The notes: a model not told the origin generated them from the sequence alone. DNA of 64,000 bases from Desulfurivibrio alkaliphilus AHT 2 (GCF_000092205.1 NC_014216.1:2237742-2301741), one strand, 5' to 3'. Shown: positions 1-10,098, numbered from the stretch's first letter. Numbers and translations: made by a program.

Positions 1-510
1 CCTGGGGAAACGGCGGCTGCCGGTGAGTTTTTCCTCCAGCAGCAGCAGGCCTTCGATGAGGGCCTCGGGCCGGGGCGGGCAACCGGGAATGTACACATCC
101 ACCGGTAAAATCTTATCGGCCCCTTCGACAATGCCGTACTGGCCTTCAAAGACAAAGGGCCCCCCGGAAATGGCACAGTTGCCCATGGCGATCACCCACT
201 TGGGGTGCGGCATCTGTTCGTACAGGGTAACGATGGCCGGGGCCATTTTTTTACTGATGGTGCCGGCCACGATCATCACGTCGGACTGCTTGGGAGCGGG
301 GCGGAAGACCCCGGCCCCGAAACGGTCCAGGTCAAAACGAGAAGCGCCGGTGGCCATCATCTCGATGGCGCAGCAGGCCAGGCCGAAGGTCATGGGCCAC
401 AGCGAGTTGGCCCGGCCCAGGTTGAGCAGTTTGTCCAGAACCGCGAACTGCACCACCGGGGGGTGGTCGTCCTGCGGCCGCTGTTCGGAGTGGTTGGGCA
501 GTTTAATCAT
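1..510 (-). CDS. nuoB: NADH-quinone oxidoreductase subunit B (partial, runs off the left edge)
   Basis: Subunit B of respiratory complex I, the peripheral-arm protein that carries the terminal 4Fe-4S cluster N2 and passes electrons to quinone. The 170 codons visible from the ATG at 510 contain all four family cysteines: the adjacent pair Cys46-Cys47 in [10 protein letters not shown], Cys112 in GNCAISGG, and Cys144 in YIPGCPPRP. The spacing from Cys46 to Cys112 (66 residues) matches other NuoB proteins. The frame is still open at base 1, so the extreme C-terminus is missing. The start overlaps the stop of nuoA by four bases (ATGA), so translation is probably coupled. Identification is very secure. 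Confidence 0.97.
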   Translation of the reverse strand, partial: MIKLPNHSEQRPQDDHPPVVQFAVLDKLLNLGRANSLWPMTFGLACCAIEMMATGASRFDLDRFGAGVFRPAPKQSDVMIVAGTISKKMAPAIVTLYEQMPHPKWVIAMGNCAISGGPFVFEGQYGIVEGADKILPVDVYIPGCPPRPEALIEGLLLLEEKLTGSRRFPR

Positions 511-899
511 ACTCTCCGTTCCCACTGAAAAATTCCTTTTTTCCAGGCGTAAACCACGGCCAGCGCCAAGGTGTCAATAAACAGAAAAACGACGATGAAA
601 TCGAGCAGGGCGGAGCCGAGGATAACTTCTTTGGCGTAGATCAGGGCTACCGGGAGAAGAAACAGGACGTCGACGGCGAAAGCGAGAAAAATCAGGGCAT
701 AGAGATAGTAGACAATACCGAAGCGAACCCAGGCTTCGCCGATGGGCTGCATGCCGCACTCGTAAAGGGTGTCGGTTTGGACTTGGCGGGTGCGGGGAGC
801 GAGCAGCAGGGAGATGATGACCGGACCCAGGGCGAAGGCCACACCTCCGAGGAAAAAAGCCACCACGTACAAGAGATTAATCAGGTATTCCTGTTCCAC
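507..899 (-). CDS. nuoA: NADH-quinone oxidoreductase subunit A
   Basis: Small membrane subunit of complex I at the junction of membrane and peripheral arms. The 130-residue product has three hydrophobic helices and the family signature [21 protein letters not shown] place the start at the GTG at 899, because AAGGAG lies seven bases upstream and the resulting length fits the family. A longer open frame to 962 adds a poorly hydrophobic extension without a ribosome site. It is the first gene of a leftward nuo operon, overlaps nuoB by four bases, and has a good sigma-70-like promoter at 966-994. Confidence 0.96.
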   Translation of the reverse strand: MEQEYLINLLYVVAFFLGGVAFALGPVIISLLLAPRTRQVQTDTLYECGMQPIGEAWVRFGIVYYLYALIFLAFAVDVLFLLPVALIYAKEVILGSALLDFIVVFLFIDTLALAVVYAWKKGIFQWERRV

Positions 900-965
900 T
901 CTTTCTCTCCTTATCCCCACGGAAGCTACTTCCCGAACCCCTCCGGAAAACAGAATCTGCACTTG

Positions 966-994
966 CTTTTAGCCGGGGTGCAAGGCAAGGTCAA
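966..994 (-). promoter_or_regulatory. sigma-70-type promoter of the nuo operon
   Basis: On the minus strand TTGACC (989-994) and TAAAAG (966-971) are separated by exactly 17 bases, about 70 bases upstream of the nuoA GTG. No other gene lies between. This is a pattern match only. Confidence 0.5.
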
Positions 995-1059
995 GAAAAA
1001 AATGAATAGTTATTCAGAAAAATACCGACCGGCGGCGCCACCTGACCGGCCACAGATGA

Positions 1060-2577
1060 TTAATCACGCCCCCCGCGCTCGGTGCCCCCGAGACGCGCCA
1101 GCAACCGCTGGTGGATGTTATCGAAACCGCCGTTACTGAGAATCGCCACCACATCGCCGGGGCGACTGTCGACTGCCAGTTGGTCGATGATCTCCTGCAC
1201 CTCGGCAAAGGCCCGGGCCGGAAGCCCGGCGGCGGTCAGGTCGGCGGCCAGGCGCTGGACGGAAAAGCGTTCGTCGACCGGGATCGCCTCCAGCCCTTCC
1301 GGCTCGCGGATCAGCACCCGGTCGGCGGCGGCAAAGACCGACACATACGCCTCCTGGAAAACCCGGCGGCGGCTGGAGTTGGTGCGGGGCTCGAAAACCG
1401 CCACCAGCCGGCGACCGGGGTAGGCCGCCTTGAGCGCGGCCAAGGTTTCCCGCACCGCCGTGGGGTGATGGGCAAAATCGTCAATCACCGTGACGCCGCC
1501 CACCTCGCCGCGCACCTCCTGGCGCCGGCGCACCCCGGTGAAAGCAGCCAGACCGGCGGCAATTTCCGCCGGCGGCACCCCAAGATGATCAAGCACGGCG
1601 ATCACCGCCAGGGCGTTAAGGGCGTTATGCCGGCCCGGCATGGGACTGAAAAATTCACCGAAAAGCTCACCCTGCCGCAACACCGTAAACCCGGTGCCCC
1701 CGGGGCTGACCGTCAGCTTGTCCAGTCGCCAGTCGGCACCCTCTCCTGCCCCCTCCCCGTAACCCAGCACCGGACAAGGGGCGACGGCCACCAGTTCCCG
1801 CACCACCGGGTCATCGACAAAGGCCACCAGCCGCCCTTGGGGCGGCATCAGGGCCACCAGACGGGCAAAGGCGGTCTTGACCGCCGCCAGATCGGCGTAG
1901 ATATCGGCGTGATCAAACTCCACCCCGGTGAGAATGCAGACCTCCGGGGCGTAGTGGAGAAACTTGGGGCCTTTATCGAAAAAGGCGGTGTCGTACTCAT
2001 CCCCTTCACTAACGAAAAAGGGGCCGCCGCCGGTGCGCGAGCTGCGCCCAAAGGCCTGGACAATACCGCCGATCATAAAACCGGGATCCAGCCCGGCGTG
2101 GTCCAGCATGGTGGCCAGCAGGGAAGAGGTGGTGGTTTTGCCGTGGGTACCGGCCACCACCAGAGAGCGGCGGCCGGCCAGGAAATAATGGCGCAGGGCC
2201 TGGGGAAAAGAGAGGTAGGGCAAACGCCGGCGGCCCAGCTCCAGGGCCTCAGGGTTGTCCGCCCTGATCACATTGCCGACAATCACCAGATCCGGGCTGC
2301 CGGCCAGGTTTTGCGGGCCGTAGCCCTCCTGCACCTCGATCCCCAGCCCGGCGAGGTAATCGCTCATGGGGGGATAAACCTTCTGGTCGGAGCCGCTGAC
2401 CGCCACCCCCCGCTCCAGCAGCATCCCGGCCAGGGCGGCCATTCCGGTACCGCCGATCCCCATCAGGTGCACTTTGTGAACCCGGGCCGGCGGCTGGTTG
2501 AGGGCCGGGTCCAGGCCAGACGACGCAGGAGACCCAAGGGGCAAAGCGGCTGAAACAGTAGGCGCCATCAGGAACAA
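1060..2577 (-). CDS. mpl: UDP-N-acetylmuramate:L-alanyl-gamma-D-glutamyl-meso-diaminopimelate ligase
   Basis: Mur-ligase family enzyme that reattaches the recycled tripeptide L-Ala-D-Glu-mDAP to UDP-MurNAc in peptidoglycan recycling. Visible features are the N-terminal glycine-rich motif MGIGGTGM (about residue 39), the ATP-binding loop GTHGKTTT (about 143-150), and the sequence EGDEYDTAFFDK, which is typical of Mpl and differs from MurC. Length (505 residues) is slightly above E. coli Mpl (457) because of a low-complexity N-terminus. The frame begins with a TTG at 2577; an ATG three codons later (2568) is an equally plausible start. It lies six bases behind a small gene, so the two probably form an operon. 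Mpl rather than MurC is inferred from the EGDEYDTAFFDK motif. Confidence 0.88.
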   Translation of the reverse strand: MFLMAPTVSAALPLGSPASSGLDPALNQPPARVHKVHLMGIGGTGMAALAGMLLERGVAVSGSDQKVYPPMSDYLAGLGIEVQEGYGPQNLAGSPDLVIVGNVIRADNPEALELGRRRLPYLSFPQALRHYFLAGRRSLVVAGTHGKTTTSSLLATMLDHAGLDPGFMIGGIVQAFGRSSRTGGGPFFVSEGDEYDTAFFDKGPKFLHYAPEVCILTGVEFDHADIYADLAAVKTAFARLVALMPPQGRLVAFVDDPVVRELVAVAPCPVLGYGEGAGEGADWRLDKLTVSPGGTGFTVLRQGELFGEFFSPMPGRHNALNALAVIAVLDHLGVPPAEIAAGLAAFTGVRRRQEVRGEVGGVTVIDDFAHHPTAVRETLAALKAAYPGRRLVAVFEPRTNSSRRRVFQEAYVSVFAAADRVLIREPEGLEAIPVDERFSVQRLAADLTAAGLPARAFAEVQEIIDQLAVDSRPGDVVAILSNGGFDNIHQRLLARLGGTERGGRD

Positions 2578-2583
2578 CCGGCC

Positions 2584-2793
2584 TCAGGAACGCACGGTAT
2601 CGCGGACGGTACCGTGAATCTCGCGAAAGGTCTCGCTGAAATTGACCGGCGAGAGCCGCCCGACCTCGATGAATTTGACCACAATCTCTTTGGCCACCTT
2701 CAGCACCGTTTCGTCACTCACCGGTCGCCCAACGACCTCTCCCTTACCCGGTGCCGCCGCCTGCCCGGCACTGTCTGAAGAACCAGCATGCAT
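2584..2793 (-). CDS. small conserved-looking hypothetical protein upstream of mpl
   Basis: A protein of about 69 residues that I do not recognise. The N-terminal third is Ala/Gly-rich and probably flexible. The C-terminal half (VAKEIVVKFIEVGRL, then FSETFREIHGTVRDTV) reads as two amphipathic helices. The start at 2793 is chosen because AGGGG lies eight bases upstream; an in-frame start at 2823 would add ten residues. The stop is six bases before mpl, suggesting co-transcription. No signal peptide or membrane segment is present. It resembles small regulators or adaptors only in general shape, so no function is assigned. Confidence 0.6.
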   Translation of the reverse strand: MHAGSSDSAGQAAAPGKGEVVGRPVSDETVLKVAKEIVVKFIEVGRLSPVNFSETFREIHGTVRDTVRS

Positions 2794-2864
2794 ACCATTC
2801 ACCCCTAAAATCATCCCCAACAAGGGTTGAAAAGGCTTCGCCAGACGCGAAGCCAGTCAAGACT

Positions 2865-2921
2865 AAAAAAAAGCCTCTGCCGTTGATGAAGAAGGCCAAT
2901 TCAACGGTCAGCGGCAGAGGC
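2865..2921 (-). terminator. intrinsic terminator or attenuator between tRNA-Ala and the mpl operon
   Basis: GCCTCTGCCG (2873-2882) pairs perfectly with CGGCAGAGGC (2912-2921), with four more pairs inside. On the minus strand the stem is followed by eight T residues (2865-2872). It ends tRNA-Ala transcription and could attenuate read-through into the small gene and mpl. Confidence 0.8.
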
Positions 2922-3053
2922 CCCTGGTCTCGAGAAAAACCGGCCAGGCCCTCCCCGACGGAACCAGAAGGGGCATGTTATTCAAAATTTAAAAACAAGG
3001 AAACCAAAAAAGCAGATAATCAGATAAAGAACGGAGTAAGAAACTTAAGGAAT

Positions 3054-3129
<76 letters not shown>

Positions 3130-3196
3130 ACACCAAAGAGGAAAAAACTGCTGAAGCGAACCGGAGCGGAGATTTGCCCGGCCGCGAAGTTTCCCC

Positions 3197-3225
3197 GTTT
3201 ACCATGCCGCCCCGGACACTGTCAA
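3197..3225 (-). promoter_or_regulatory. promoter of tRNA-Ala
   Basis: On the minus strand a perfect TTGACA (3220-3225) is followed after 17 bases by GTAAAC (3197-3202). The tRNA 5' end is 68 bases downstream, leaving room for a leader. The -10 element is weak. Confidence 0.45.
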
Positions 3226-3316
3226 GTTTTTTCCCGCCCCCACTTTCACCCCCGGCTTCGTCGCGACGCGCCCCGGCCAAACCGGGAAAATATCTTTAAT
3301 TCCCTTGGATTAATTG

Positions 3317-3345
3317 TTGCCAGGGGGGCAAGACTCTGCTAGAGT
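3317..3345 (+). promoter_or_regulatory. candidate promoter of the mreB-rodA operon
   Basis: TTGCCA (3317-3322) and TAGAGT (3340-3345) are spaced by 17 bases, about 90 bases before mreB. The rest of 3130-3433 shows no gene. Confidence 0.4.
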
Positions 3346-3358
3346 TTCCCTGTTTTAG

Positions 3359-4465
<1,107 letters not shown>

Positions 4466-4524
4466 GTCCGGAATGATCTCACCCCGGCGCACGGCTGTAA
4501 CGCACCCTGATACAATATTAAGCT

Positions 4525-4554
4525 AAGCGATCACAGGACATCCCGTGGTCGCTT
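4525..4554 (+). repeat. short hairpin of the CAC-N10-GTG family, between mreB and mreC
   Basis: AAGCGATCAC (4525-4534) pairs with GTGGTCGCTT (4545-4554) with one G-T pair around the loop AGGACATCCC. There is no T-run, so it is probably a stability or partial-termination element. The core resembles the hairpins at 27215 and 55571, where the ten loop-side bases are GGGG-CA-CCCC or GGGG-TG-CCCC. Confidence 0.5.
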
Positions 4555-4589
4555 ATTAATTGGAGTATGGTTACGCCTAGGTTTCCCCT

Positions 4590-5432
4590 GTGATCAGCTA
4601 CAAAAAAAAAGGCAAACGCGCCCGGCAGGCCCGCAACCTGCTGGTTTTCGGTTTTATCGCCGCCCTGCTGGTGATCATTATTGTGGCCTCGCTGGGCCGC
4701 AAAGAGTTCAACGTCTTCCACAAGCTCGGCCTGGAGGTAGTGGGGGTAGCCCAGGCGGTCAGCACCGGCATCAGCGGCTACTTCGGCGGCATCTGGTCCG
4801 ATTACCGGGAGCTGATCAACGTGCGGGAAGAAAACCGGCGCCTGCGGGAGGAATTGCGCCAGCACAAGGCCGCCACCAGCCAGTACCGGGAAGCGGTGGC
4901 CACCAACGTGCGGCTGAAAAAACTGCTGGAGTTGCGGGAGTCTCTGCCGGACCCCACCATCACCGCCCGGGTCATCGGCCGGGATTCTTCATTATGGTTT
5001 AAAACCATCACCATCGACCGGGGCAGCAGCGACGGCATTGAACGCGGCATGCCGGTGGTAACGGTGGAAGGGGTGGTCGGCCAGGTGATCAACACTTCTC
5101 CCAACTACGCCAAAGTGCTGCTGGCCAACGACCCCAACAGCGCCATCGACGTGATCGTGCAAAAAAACCGGGTTCAGGGTATAATTAAAGGCGATGGCGA
5201 CGGCTTCACCCTGCATTACGTCCTGCGCACTTCAGACGTCGCCCCTGGCGACCATGTCATCACCTCCGGGCTGGGCGGCGTTTTTCCCAAGGGCCTGCCG
5301 GTGGGCCAGGTGTCGGAGGTCATCAGGGCCCGGCGGGGCATGTTTCAAACTATCCAGGTAGAGCCGGCGGCGGACTTTTCCCGGCTTGAACACCTGATCA
5401 TCATCATGAAAAAGTCATCGCTGGCGGAATAA
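4590..5432 (+). CDS. mreC: rod shape-determining protein MreC
   Basis: Bitopic periplasmic scaffold of the Rod elongation complex that links MreB to PBP2/RodA. It starts with a GTG at 4590. A basic N-terminus (KKKGKRARQARN) leads into one membrane helix (about residues 17-35). A coiled coil around residues 70-105 (ENRRLREELRQHKA) follows, then the beta-rich MreC core ending in RLEHLIII. Length (280) is typical. It is the second gene of the operon, 124 bases after mreB, and is followed almost directly by mreD. Confidence 0.95.
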   Translation: MISYKKKGKRARQARNLLVFGFIAALLVIIIVASLGRKEFNVFHKLGLEVVGVAQAVSTGISGYFGGIWSDYRELINVREENRRLREELRQHKAATSQYREAVATNVRLKKLLELRESLPDPTITARVIGRDSSLWFKTITIDRGSSDGIERGMPVVTVEGVVGQVINTSPNYAKVLLANDPNSAIDVIVQKNRVQGIIKGDGDGFTLHYVLRTSDVAPGDHVITSGLGGVFPKGLPVGQVSEVIRARRGMFQTIQVEPAADFSRLEHLIIIMKKSSLAE

Positions 5433-5435
5433 TTT

Positions 5436-5978
5436 TTGTACATGAGCCCCGTTTTTTTCGGCTTCGGCATACTGCTTCTGGTACTGCAGACCACGACCTT
5501 CCACCTGTTGCCGTCGTGGCTGGGGCGCCCCGACCTGCTCTTTTTGCTGCTCTGTTTCATCATCATTTATTTTGAAACCGGCCCCGGCCTGATCCTTACC
5601 CTGCTGCTGGGCATGCTGGTGGATGTCTTTTCCGGCATCCACCTCGGGGTCCACTCCCTGGCCTACCTGCTGCTTTTCCTGGTGCTCCGCACCATGGTCC
5701 GAAACCTGGCGATTCAGGGCAGCCCGCACCAGGTCCCTCTGGTGATCACCGGCTACTTGGCCACCACCAGCTTTGTCCATCTGCTGGCCACCCTGCTTGC
5801 TCCGGAAAATCCGGTGCTCTGGACCTGGCCGCTGCTGTTGCAGAATGTTATTATCCTGGGCATTATCTGCCTGCCCTTCTTTCATCTGTGCCAGCGCCTG
5901 ATGACCTTGCTCGCCGAGCGGCCACCCCGGTCCTGGATACCTTTGCGCCGCCGTCCACCCAATCGTTTCAAGGTCTGA
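5436..5978 (+). CDS. mreD: rod shape-determining protein MreD
   Basis: Integral membrane component of the Rod system, about 180 residues with five or six hydrophobic helices and few charged residues. The sequence is poorly conserved in the family; recognition rests on size, topology and position between mreC and mrdA. The TTG at 5436 and an ATG two codons later (5442) are both possible starts, and the ATG may be preferable. The LPSWLGRPDLLFLLL stretch near residue 27 is typical of MreD (R-P-D after the first helix). Confidence 0.9.
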   Translation: MYMSPVFFGFGILLLVLQTTTFHLLPSWLGRPDLLFLLLCFIIIYFETGPGLILTLLLGMLVDVFSGIHLGVHSLAYLLLFLVLRTMVRNLAIQGSPHQVPLVITGYLATTSFVHLLATLLAPENPVLWTWPLLLQNVIILGIICLPFFHLCQRLMTLLAERPPRSWIPLRRRPPNRFKV

Positions 5979-5987
5979 TCAACTGCC

Positions 5988-7880
5988 ATGCTTAGACCCG
6001 TAGGCAACATCACCAAAATGGATCCGGCCGAGCTGAAGATGCTCAAGAAACGGACCGATGCCGCCACCGCCATCATCTTCTTTATTGTGGCCATACTGGT
6101 CCTGCGTCTCTGGCACCTGCAAATCCAGCAGGGCGGCGAGTATTTGCAGCGCTCGGAAAGCAACCGCATCCGGGTGCAGCAACTGGCGGCACCCCGGGGT
6201 AACCTGGTTGACCGCCACGGTCAAACCCTGGTCACCAACCGGCCCCGGTTCAATGTCATCTGGATCCGTGAAGACGCCCCCCATCCCGACGAGGTTATCC
6301 GCCAACTGGCCCGGATTCTCGAATTGGATATCAGCGAATTGCTGGACCGCATCCGGGCCGGCGCCGACCAGCCGCGCTTCATACCCACCCGCCTCAAAGA
6401 GGATATCGACTGGCGCACCCTGGTACAGATCGAAAACAACAGCTTCAACCTGCCCGGAGTCCAGATCGAGGTCCAGCCCAGCCGTAACTACCTGCACGGC
6501 AACCTGGCCTCGCATTTGGTGGGCTACCTGGGGGAAATCAACCAGCGCGAACTGGAAATGTTCCGGCACCAGGATTATCGCGCCGGCGACCCCATCGGCA
6601 AAATGGGGCTGGAAAGACTGTTTGAAACCTACCTGCGCGGTGAAAAGGGTCGCAGTTACGTCGAGGTCGATGTCCGCGGCTTTGCCCAAAAACAACTGCA
6701 GATCCAGGAACCCCTGCCCGGCAACGATCTGCAGTTGACCCTGGATCTGCAGATGCAGAAAGTCGCCGAAGAGGGCCTGCGGGATGCCGCCGGGGCGGTG
6801 GTGGCCATGGAGGTTAACAGCGGCCGGCTGCTGGTCATGGCCAGTGCCCCGGAGTTGCCGGTGGAAAGTTTTGTCGGCGGGATTCCACGTGCGCTATGGC
6901 AGGGCCTGCTGGATGATCGGCGGGCGCCGCTGCTCAACAAGCCGGTGCAGGGTCAGTACGCACCCGGCTCGACCTACAAAGTCATTACCACCCTGGCCGC
7001 CCTGGAGGAGGAAGTAATCACCCCGGAAACCTCCTTTCAATGCAACGGCAGCATTATTTTTCAGGGTCGCCGCTACCACTGCTGGCAACGGCGGGGGCAC
7101 GGACAGGTCAAGTTGCGCCAGGCCATGGCCGAATCCTGTGATGTCTACTTTTATTATCTGGGCCAGCGCCTGGGGGTTGACACCCTGGCCAAATACGCTC
7201 GTCTGATGGGCCTGGGGCAAAAAACCGAAATCGTGCTGGAACATGAAAAGGAGGGGCTGGTCCCCACCGCCGAATGGAAAAGGCAACGCCACCGGGAGCC
7301 CTGGCAGGATGGCGAGACGCTGTCGGTGTCCATCGGGCAGGGCTTCAACCTTGCCACCCCGCTGCAGATAACCCGGATGACGGCGGCAGTGGCCAACGGC
7401 GGCCGCTTTTACCGACCCAAACTGGTATCTGCCATCATCGATCCCGAGGGCGAGGTGGTGCAGGAACTCCAGCCGGAACCGGAAAGAGAAGTCGGGGAAG
7501 TCAGCAACGAGTCCTGGGAGCTGCTGCGGGAGATCCTGGTGGCCTCGGTGATGGACCAGCGGGCCACCGGCCGTTCCGCCCGGATCAAAGATATCACCGT
7601 AGCCGGTAAAACCGGGACCTCGCAAGTGGTCCGACTGTCTCAGATCGAGCACTTTGAAGAAGATGAAATCCCTTACCACCTCAGGGATCATGCCTGGTTT
7701 ACGGCCTATGCCCCGGCGGAAAAGCCGGAGGTGGCGGTTACGGTGCTGGTGGAACACGGCGGTAGCGGCGGCGCGGTGGCCGCCCCGCTGGCCAAAGCCG
7801 TGCTGGAGGCTTACTTTCGCCAACAGGAAGATCCGACGCTGCCGGCAACCGCCGAGCAAAAACAGCAGGACGAGGAATAA
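5988..7880 (+). CDS. mrdA: penicillin-binding protein 2 (peptidoglycan D,D-transpeptidase)
   Basis: Class B penicillin-binding protein that crosslinks new peptidoglycan during elongation, working as a pair with RodA. It has a single N-terminal membrane helix (about residues 25-43), a pedestal domain, and a transpeptidase domain. The catalytic motifs are visible: STYK with nucleophile Ser328 and Lys331, SCD near 385, and Lys541-Thr-Gly in AGKTGTSQ. Length (630) is normal. The start at 5988 is nine bases after the mreD stop; an in-frame ATG ten codons downstream (MDPAELKML) is possible. rodA follows after six bases. Confidence 0.96.
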   Translation: MLRPVGNITKMDPAELKMLKKRTDAATAIIFFIVAILVLRLWHLQIQQGGEYLQRSESNRIRVQQLAAPRGNLVDRHGQTLVTNRPRFNVIWIREDAPHPDEVIRQLARILELDISELLDRIRAGADQPRFIPTRLKEDIDWRTLVQIENNSFNLPGVQIEVQPSRNYLHGNLASHLVGYLGEINQRELEMFRHQDYRAGDPIGKMGLERLFETYLRGEKGRSYVEVDVRGFAQKQLQIQEPLPGNDLQLTLDLQMQKVAEEGLRDAAGAVVAMEVNSGRLLVMASAPELPVESFVGGIPRALWQGLLDDRRAPLLNKPVQGQYAPGSTYKVITTLAALEEEVITPETSFQCNGSIIFQGRRYHCWQRRGHGQVKLRQAMAESCDVYFYYLGQRLGVDTLAKYARLMGLGQKTEIVLEHEKEGLVPTAEWKRQRHREPWQDGETLSVSIGQGFNLATPLQITRMTAAVANGGRFYRPKLVSAIIDPEGEVVQELQPEPEREVGEVSNESWELLREILVASVMDQRATGRSARIKDITVAGKTGTSQVVRLSQIEHFEEDEIPYHLRDHAWFTAYAPAEKPEVAVTVLVEHGGSGGAVAAPLAKAVLEAYFRQQEDPTLPATAEQKQQDEE

Positions 7881-7886
7881 CCGGCC

Positions 7887-8999
7887 ATGTTTCGTTTTGA
7901 TCGACGTCTGTTACAAAGTTTCGACTGGGTAATGCTGGTCGCCGTTCTCATTGTCGCCCTGCTCGGCCTGCTCAACCTGTACAGCGCCGCCTCCCTGCAC
8001 AAAGGCTTCGGCACCTCGGTCTTTATCAAGCAGATTTACTACTATCTGCTTGGATTTCTGGCTATTATGGCCATCCTGATGGTGGACTACAAGGTGCTCA
8101 CCAAATGGAGCTACCCTCTTTATGTGATGACGATTTTTCTACTGCTGGCGGCCCTCTTTTTCGGCTCCGAAGTGGCGGGAACACAACGCTGGATCAACCT
8201 GGGCTTCTTTCGCCTGCAGCCTTCGGAACCGGCCAAGCTGATGCTGGTAATCATCCTGGCCAGCTACTATTACCGCAAGGACACCGGGGCCGGCTTCACC
8301 TTTAAAGAGCTGATTATCCCCATGGGGCTGACCATTGTACCCTTTGCCCTGATCGTCAAGCAGCCAGATCTTGGCACCGCCATGATGATGATCATCATCT
8401 TTGTTTCCATGACCCTCTTTGTGAAGCTGAAATGGTCCACCCTGGCAACTTTAGCCGGCATCGGCCTGTCCTTTGTGCCGCTGGTCTGGCTTTTTTACCT
8501 CAAACCATACCAGCGGCAGCGTATTCTTACTTTTTTCAACCCCGAAAGCGACCCCTTGGGCAGCGGCTATCACATCGCCCAGTCAAAAATCGCCGTGGGC
8601 AGCGGCGCCACTTTCGGCAAGGGCTATATGCAGGGCACCCAGGCCCAATTAGACTTTTTGCCCGAGCGCCACACCGACTTTGCCTTTTCGGTCTGGGCCG
8701 AGGAATGGGGCTTTGTCGGCTCGCTTTTCTTTCTGGCCTGCTATTTTTTCATTATTCTCTGGGGGCTCAATATCGCACTGACCGCGCGGGATAAATTCGG
8801 CGTGCTGCTGGCCTTCGGCATCGTTGCTCTGATCTTCTGGCAGGCTTTCATCAACCTGGGCATGGTACTGGGGCTGCTGCCGGTGGTGGGCATGCCGCTG
8901 CCGCTGTTCAGCTACGGCGGTTCTTCCCTGCTTACCACCCTGGCCGCCATCGGTATTTTAATGAATATCCGAATGCGAAGATTTATGACCGGCAGCTGA
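7887..8999 (+). CDS. rodA: SEDS peptidoglycan glycosyltransferase RodA
   Basis: Polytopic SEDS-family glycan polymerase of the elongasome, the partner of the PBP2 encoded just upstream. The 370 residues form about ten hydrophobic helices. Typical SEDS features are GTQRWINLG-FRLQPSEPAKL near residues 91-113, LPERHTDFAFSVWAEE-GF near 255, and the late signature GMPLPLFSYGGSS near 340. It is the last gene of the mre operon. Its stop codon lies inside the left arm of the 51-bp palindrome that follows. Confidence 0.97.
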   Translation: MFRFDRRLLQSFDWVMLVAVLIVALLGLLNLYSAASLHKGFGTSVFIKQIYYYLLGFLAIMAILMVDYKVLTKWSYPLYVMTIFLLLAALFFGSEVAGTQRWINLGFFRLQPSEPAKLMLVIILASYYYRKDTGAGFTFKELIIPMGLTIVPFALIVKQPDLGTAMMMIIIFVSMTLFVKLKWSTLATLAGIGLSFVPLVWLFYLKPYQRQRILTFFNPESDPLGSGYHIAQSKIAVGSGATFGKGYMQGTQAQLDFLPERHTDFAFSVWAEEWGFVGSLFFLACYFFIILWGLNIALTARDKFGVLLAFGIVALIFWQAFINLGMVLGLLPVVGMPLPLFSYGGSSLLTTLAAIGILMNIRMRRFMTGS

Positions 9000-9044
9000 A
9001 GAGGCAGCAGCACCGCATCTTGCGGCACTGCTGCCCCTTCAGCT
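8994..9044 (+). repeat. short form of the 107-bp palindromic element, behind rodA
   Basis: AGCTGAAGAGGCAGCAG (8994-9010) pairs with CTGCTGCCCCTTCAGCT (9028-9044); the arm includes the rodA stop codon. The inner part CACCGCA-TCT-TGCGGCA keeps the proximal core of the long elements, including the same CA/CA mismatch, but lacks the distal half. The following 52 bases up to hemH contain a further fragment (GGTGCTGCTGAACG) that matches the right end of the element at 40300. Confidence 0.75.
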
Positions 9045-9096
9045 TTCAGCTTCTTCGGTGCTTTGGTGCTGCTGAACGAGACTTCGTGAGCGGCGG

Positions 9097-10098
9097 TTAG
9101 GGGACTAACTGGGCCAGGGCTTCGATGAGGTCGGGGTGGGTGTTCAGGGCCGGGGGGCGGACCAGGCGGATGCCCAGGCTCCGGGCCAGTTCCCGGTACT
9201 GGATGTCGATTTCATACAGGGTTTCCACATGGTCGGAGACGAAACTGATGGGTACCATGAGCACATTAACCACCCCGTTCGCCGCCAGTTGCCTGAGCAT
9301 GTCCGGGGTGGAGGGCTCCAGCCAGCGCACCGGGCCGCTGCGGCTTTGAAAGCAGAGCTGGCCCGGTAGACCGGTGAGTTTCTCCAGCGCCGCGATGGTG
9401 CGCTGGATATGCTCCAGGTACGGGTCACCCGCTTCGATGAAGCTCACCGGCAAACTGTGGGCGCTGTAAACCACGCTGTACTCCTCGCCGGCGAAATTTG
9501 TTGCCCCTTCGGCCAAGGTGGTGGCCAGGGCCCTGATATAAGCGGGATGATCGGGCCAGGCCTCGATCTGCTCAATGGCAAAGGGAAAACCCGACTCGGC
9601 GGCGGCGCGTTTGAGGTCGTTTAAAGAGGAGCCGGTGGTGGCTCGGGAATAATGCGGATACAGGGGCAGCGCCAGCAGGCGGCTGACCCCCGCCTGGGCA
9701 AACTCCGCCAGAGTTTCAGCGGCCAGCGGATGCCAGTAGCGCATGGCACAGCGCACCATATAATCGCCCCTGCCGGCCAGGCGCGCAGCCAGGGCCCGGC
9801 CCTGTTCGGCGGAAATCCTGGCCAGCGGCGAGCCGCCGCCGATCAGGCGGTAGGCTTCCCGGCTTTTGGGCGCCCGTTTTTTAACGATCCGGCGGGCGAT
9901 GATCTTCTGCAGCCAGGGCCAGGGCCCCAGCCTGATAATCTCCCGATCGGCAAAGAGGTTGCGCAAAAAAGGCTCCACCTCATCCAGGGCCTCGGGGCCG
10001 CCCATATTGAGCAGCACCACCCCCAGCGTCGACGCCGGGGCCGAAGCGGTCTCGCTCCCCGGTTGTACCTGTGCGTTTTCCCCGCTGCCGATCATCAA
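9097..10098 (-). CDS. hemH: ferrochelatase (HemH/CpfC type)
   Basis: Inserts ferrous iron into a porphyrin (protoporphyrin IX, or coproporphyrin III in the coproporphyrin-dependent route). Family motifs are present: LLNMGGPEAL at the N-terminus, the metal-site His in VYSAHSLPVSFIEAGDPY, SRSGPVRWLEPST, and the Glu in VSDHVETLYEID. Length is 333 residues. The sequence alone does not tell which porphyrin is used. It ends a leftward haem cluster (ahbD-like, hemE, HD gene, hemH). The neighbouring AhbD-like protein makes an iron-coproporphyrin product chemically sensible; that is inference. Confidence 0.93.
   Translation of the reverse strand: MMIGSGENAQVQPGSETASAPASTLGVVLLNMGGPEALDEVEPFLRNLFADREIIRLGPWPWLQKIIARRIVKKRAPKSREAYRLIGGGSPLARISAEQGRALAARLAGRGDYMVRCAMRYWHPLAAETLAEFAQAGVSRLLALPLYPHYSRATTGSSLNDLKRAAAESGFPFAIEQIEAWPDHPAYIRALATTLAEGATNFAGEEYSVVYSAHSLPVSFIEAGDPYLEHIQRTIAALEKLTGLPGQLCFQSRSGPVRWLEPSTPDMLRQLAANGVVNVLMVPISFVSDHVETLYEIDIQYRELARSLGIRLVRPPALNTHPDLIEALAQLVP

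Noticed and set aside
1111-2553. Long open frames opposite mpl, hemE, gatB, radA, serS and the RACo gene
   Set aside because: These are antisense shadows produced by GC-rich codon use. They are rich in His, Gln, Gly and Arg, lack ribosome sites and have no recognisable domains.
1060-2577. MurC instead of Mpl
   Set aside because: The EGDEYDTAFFDK motif is characteristic of Mpl, and no mur/fts cell-wall cluster surrounds the gene.
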